Positions 6,964-7,837 of a stretch of DNA of 7,837 bases are shown here, in pieces. The position numbers were made by a program, and so were the translations under genes. Where the stretch lies: the NCBI GenBank assembly GCA_002898975.1, contig BEID01000050.1:1-7837 (forward strand), given 5' to 3'. Under the pieces are notes generated by a model. The model ran no database searches. It had not been told where the DNA came from and saw nothing but the letters and a program-made list of their open reading frames with translations. Position 1 is the first letter of the stretch. Each line of letters begins with the position of its first letter. The stretch is from a bacterium HR27 (GTDB lineage Bacteria; Chloroflexota; Chloroflexia; Thermomicrobiales; Thermomicrobiaceae).

Positions 6964-7837
6964 CAGCCAGCGCGGCGCGAACAGCGGCGATCAGCTGGGC
7001 ATCCTGCTCAGGCAAGACAGTACGGGCATCCAGCAACAGGCGATCGTCCTCCACCCGTCCGACCACTGGCGGGCGACCGAGCCGCAGGCGACGAGCGAAC
7101 TCCTCCAGCGTGCACCCAGCGCGCTCGTACACGCTGCGTGCGGGAATCGCCAGCGCGACGCTCGGCAGCGTTTCTCCAGGCAGCGATCCGCCCCCCACCG
7201 TCGCTTCGGTAGCGACGATCGAGCAGTCGACCGACGAGCTGAGTGCCGAAGCCCAGGCACGGCAACGCTCTTCCAGCACCGCAAGCGGCGCAGCGATCAT
7301 ACGCCAGACCGGCACCTTCTCGACTGCTTCGCCACGCAGGTAGTGCCGGAGAGTCGCCGCGATCCCGGCGAGTGCAGTCTTGTCGGCACGTATCGCCCGA
7401 GCGAGCGGATGCCGCTCCAGTCGTTCGACGAGCTGCTTACGACCGACGATCAGCCCCGCCTGTGGCCCGCCCAGGAGCTTGTCGCCGGAAAAGCAGACCA
7501 GATCCGCACCCGCCGCGATAGCTTCTTGCACGGTTGGCTCATGCGCGAGCCCGTACTGGGCGGTGTCGAGCAGCGCCCCGCTACCCAGATCCTCGATCAG
7601 CAGCAAGCCGTGTGCGTGCGCCAGTGTAGCGAGTTCCGCCAGTGCGGGCTGGTGCGTGAAACCGATGATCCGGAAGTTGCTCCAGTGGACAGAGAGAATG
7701 GCGGCCGTCTCGTCGGTGATCGCTTCCTCGTAATCGCGCACGTAGGTTCGGTTCGTCGTGCCGACCTCGACGAGCCGGGCACCACTCTGGCGCAGGACAT
7801 CCGGGATCCGGAACCCACCACCGATCTCGACAGCTTG
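6956..7837 (-). CDS. selA: L-seryl-tRNA(Sec) selenium transferase (selenocysteine synthase), N-terminus missing
   Basis: The frame is open from the right edge (7837) to a TGA read at 6958-6956, giving 293 residues. SelA is usually about 460 residues, so roughly the first 170 lie outside. The GTG at 7741 is internal, because coding similarity continues upstream of it with EIGGGFRIPDVLRQSGA and LVEVGTTNRTY. SelA is a PLP enzyme that converts seryl-tRNA(Sec) to selenocysteinyl-tRNA(Sec) using selenophosphate. The PLP lysine is in CFSGDKLLGGPQAG (window residue 120, codon 7480-7478), where the spacing and residues match E. coli Lys295. Other family blocks are LLIEDLGSGALLD (79-91) and the HPLARAIRADKTALA stretch that follows the lysine region. 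The gene converges on dnaG with overlapping 3' ends. Its partners selB, selC and selD are not in the window; any operon would extend to the right. No disrupting stop is seen in the visible part. Confidence 0.93.
   Translation of the reverse strand, partial: QAVEIGGGFRIPDVLRQSGARLVEVGTTNRTYVRDYEEAITDETAAILSVHWSNFRIIGFTHQPALAELATLAHAHGLLLIEDLGSGALLDTAQYGLAHEPTVQEAIAAGADLVCFSGDKLLGGPQAGLIVGRKQLVERLERHPLARAIRADKTALAGIAATLRHYLRGEAVEKVPVWRMIAAPLAVLEERCRAWASALSSSVDCSIVATEATVGGGSLPGETLPSVALAIPARSVYERAGCTLEEFARRLRLGRPPVVGRVEDDRLLLDARTVLPEQDAQLIAAVRAALAVR

Noticed and set aside
1..7837. CRISPR arrays, tRNA/rRNA genes, insertion sequences and direct repeats
   Set aside because: No repeated units, transposase-like protein, tRNA-like cloverleaf or rRNA sequence was recognised on either strand.

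Overview
This is a GC-rich, densely packed bacterial window with six protein genes and almost no intergenic space. Strongly G/C-biased third codon positions, the gene content and the style of the DnaG and SelA proteins suggest a thermophilic member of the Chloroflexota, class Thermomicrobia (Thermomicrobium/Sphaerobacter-like). That placement is an inference from general impression, not from a search.

Left part (1-3917, + strand): a three-gene one-carbon operon. It holds the 3' end of a methylenetetrahydrofolate reductase-type gene (metF), then a formate-tetrahydrofolate ligase gene (fhs/ligH-like), then a gene for a LigM-type tetrahydrofolate-dependent aryl O-demethylase of the GcvT fold. 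The same three functions are clustered in the lignin degrader Sphingobium SYK-6 (ligM, metF, ligH). There LigM moves the methyl group of vanillate or 3-O-methylgallate to tetrahydrofolate, and MetF and LigH recycle the methyl-tetrahydrofolate. By analogy this operon would remove a methyl group from a methoxylated aromatic or related compound, oxidise it on folate and recover formate and possibly ATP. The methenyl/methylene step (FolD) is not in the window. A perfect 10-bp hairpin with a T-rich tail closes the operon at about 3944-3977.

Middle part (4038-6963, + strand): a housekeeping nucleotide/replication pair. An HD-domain dGTPase-like gene (dgt, GTG start at 4038) is followed after 4 bases by DNA primase (dnaG), probably translationally coupled to it. 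A weak candidate promoter lies between the upstream terminator and dgt.

Right part (6956-7837, - strand): the C-terminal 293 residues of selenocysteine synthase SelA, running off the right edge. Its stop codon overlaps the end of dnaG tail-to-tail by 8 bases. SelA implies that the organism can make selenocysteinyl-tRNA.

The most interesting item is the LigM/MetF/formyl-THF ligase module in a probable thermophile. Its two folate enzymes show substitutions at positions that are normally conserved.
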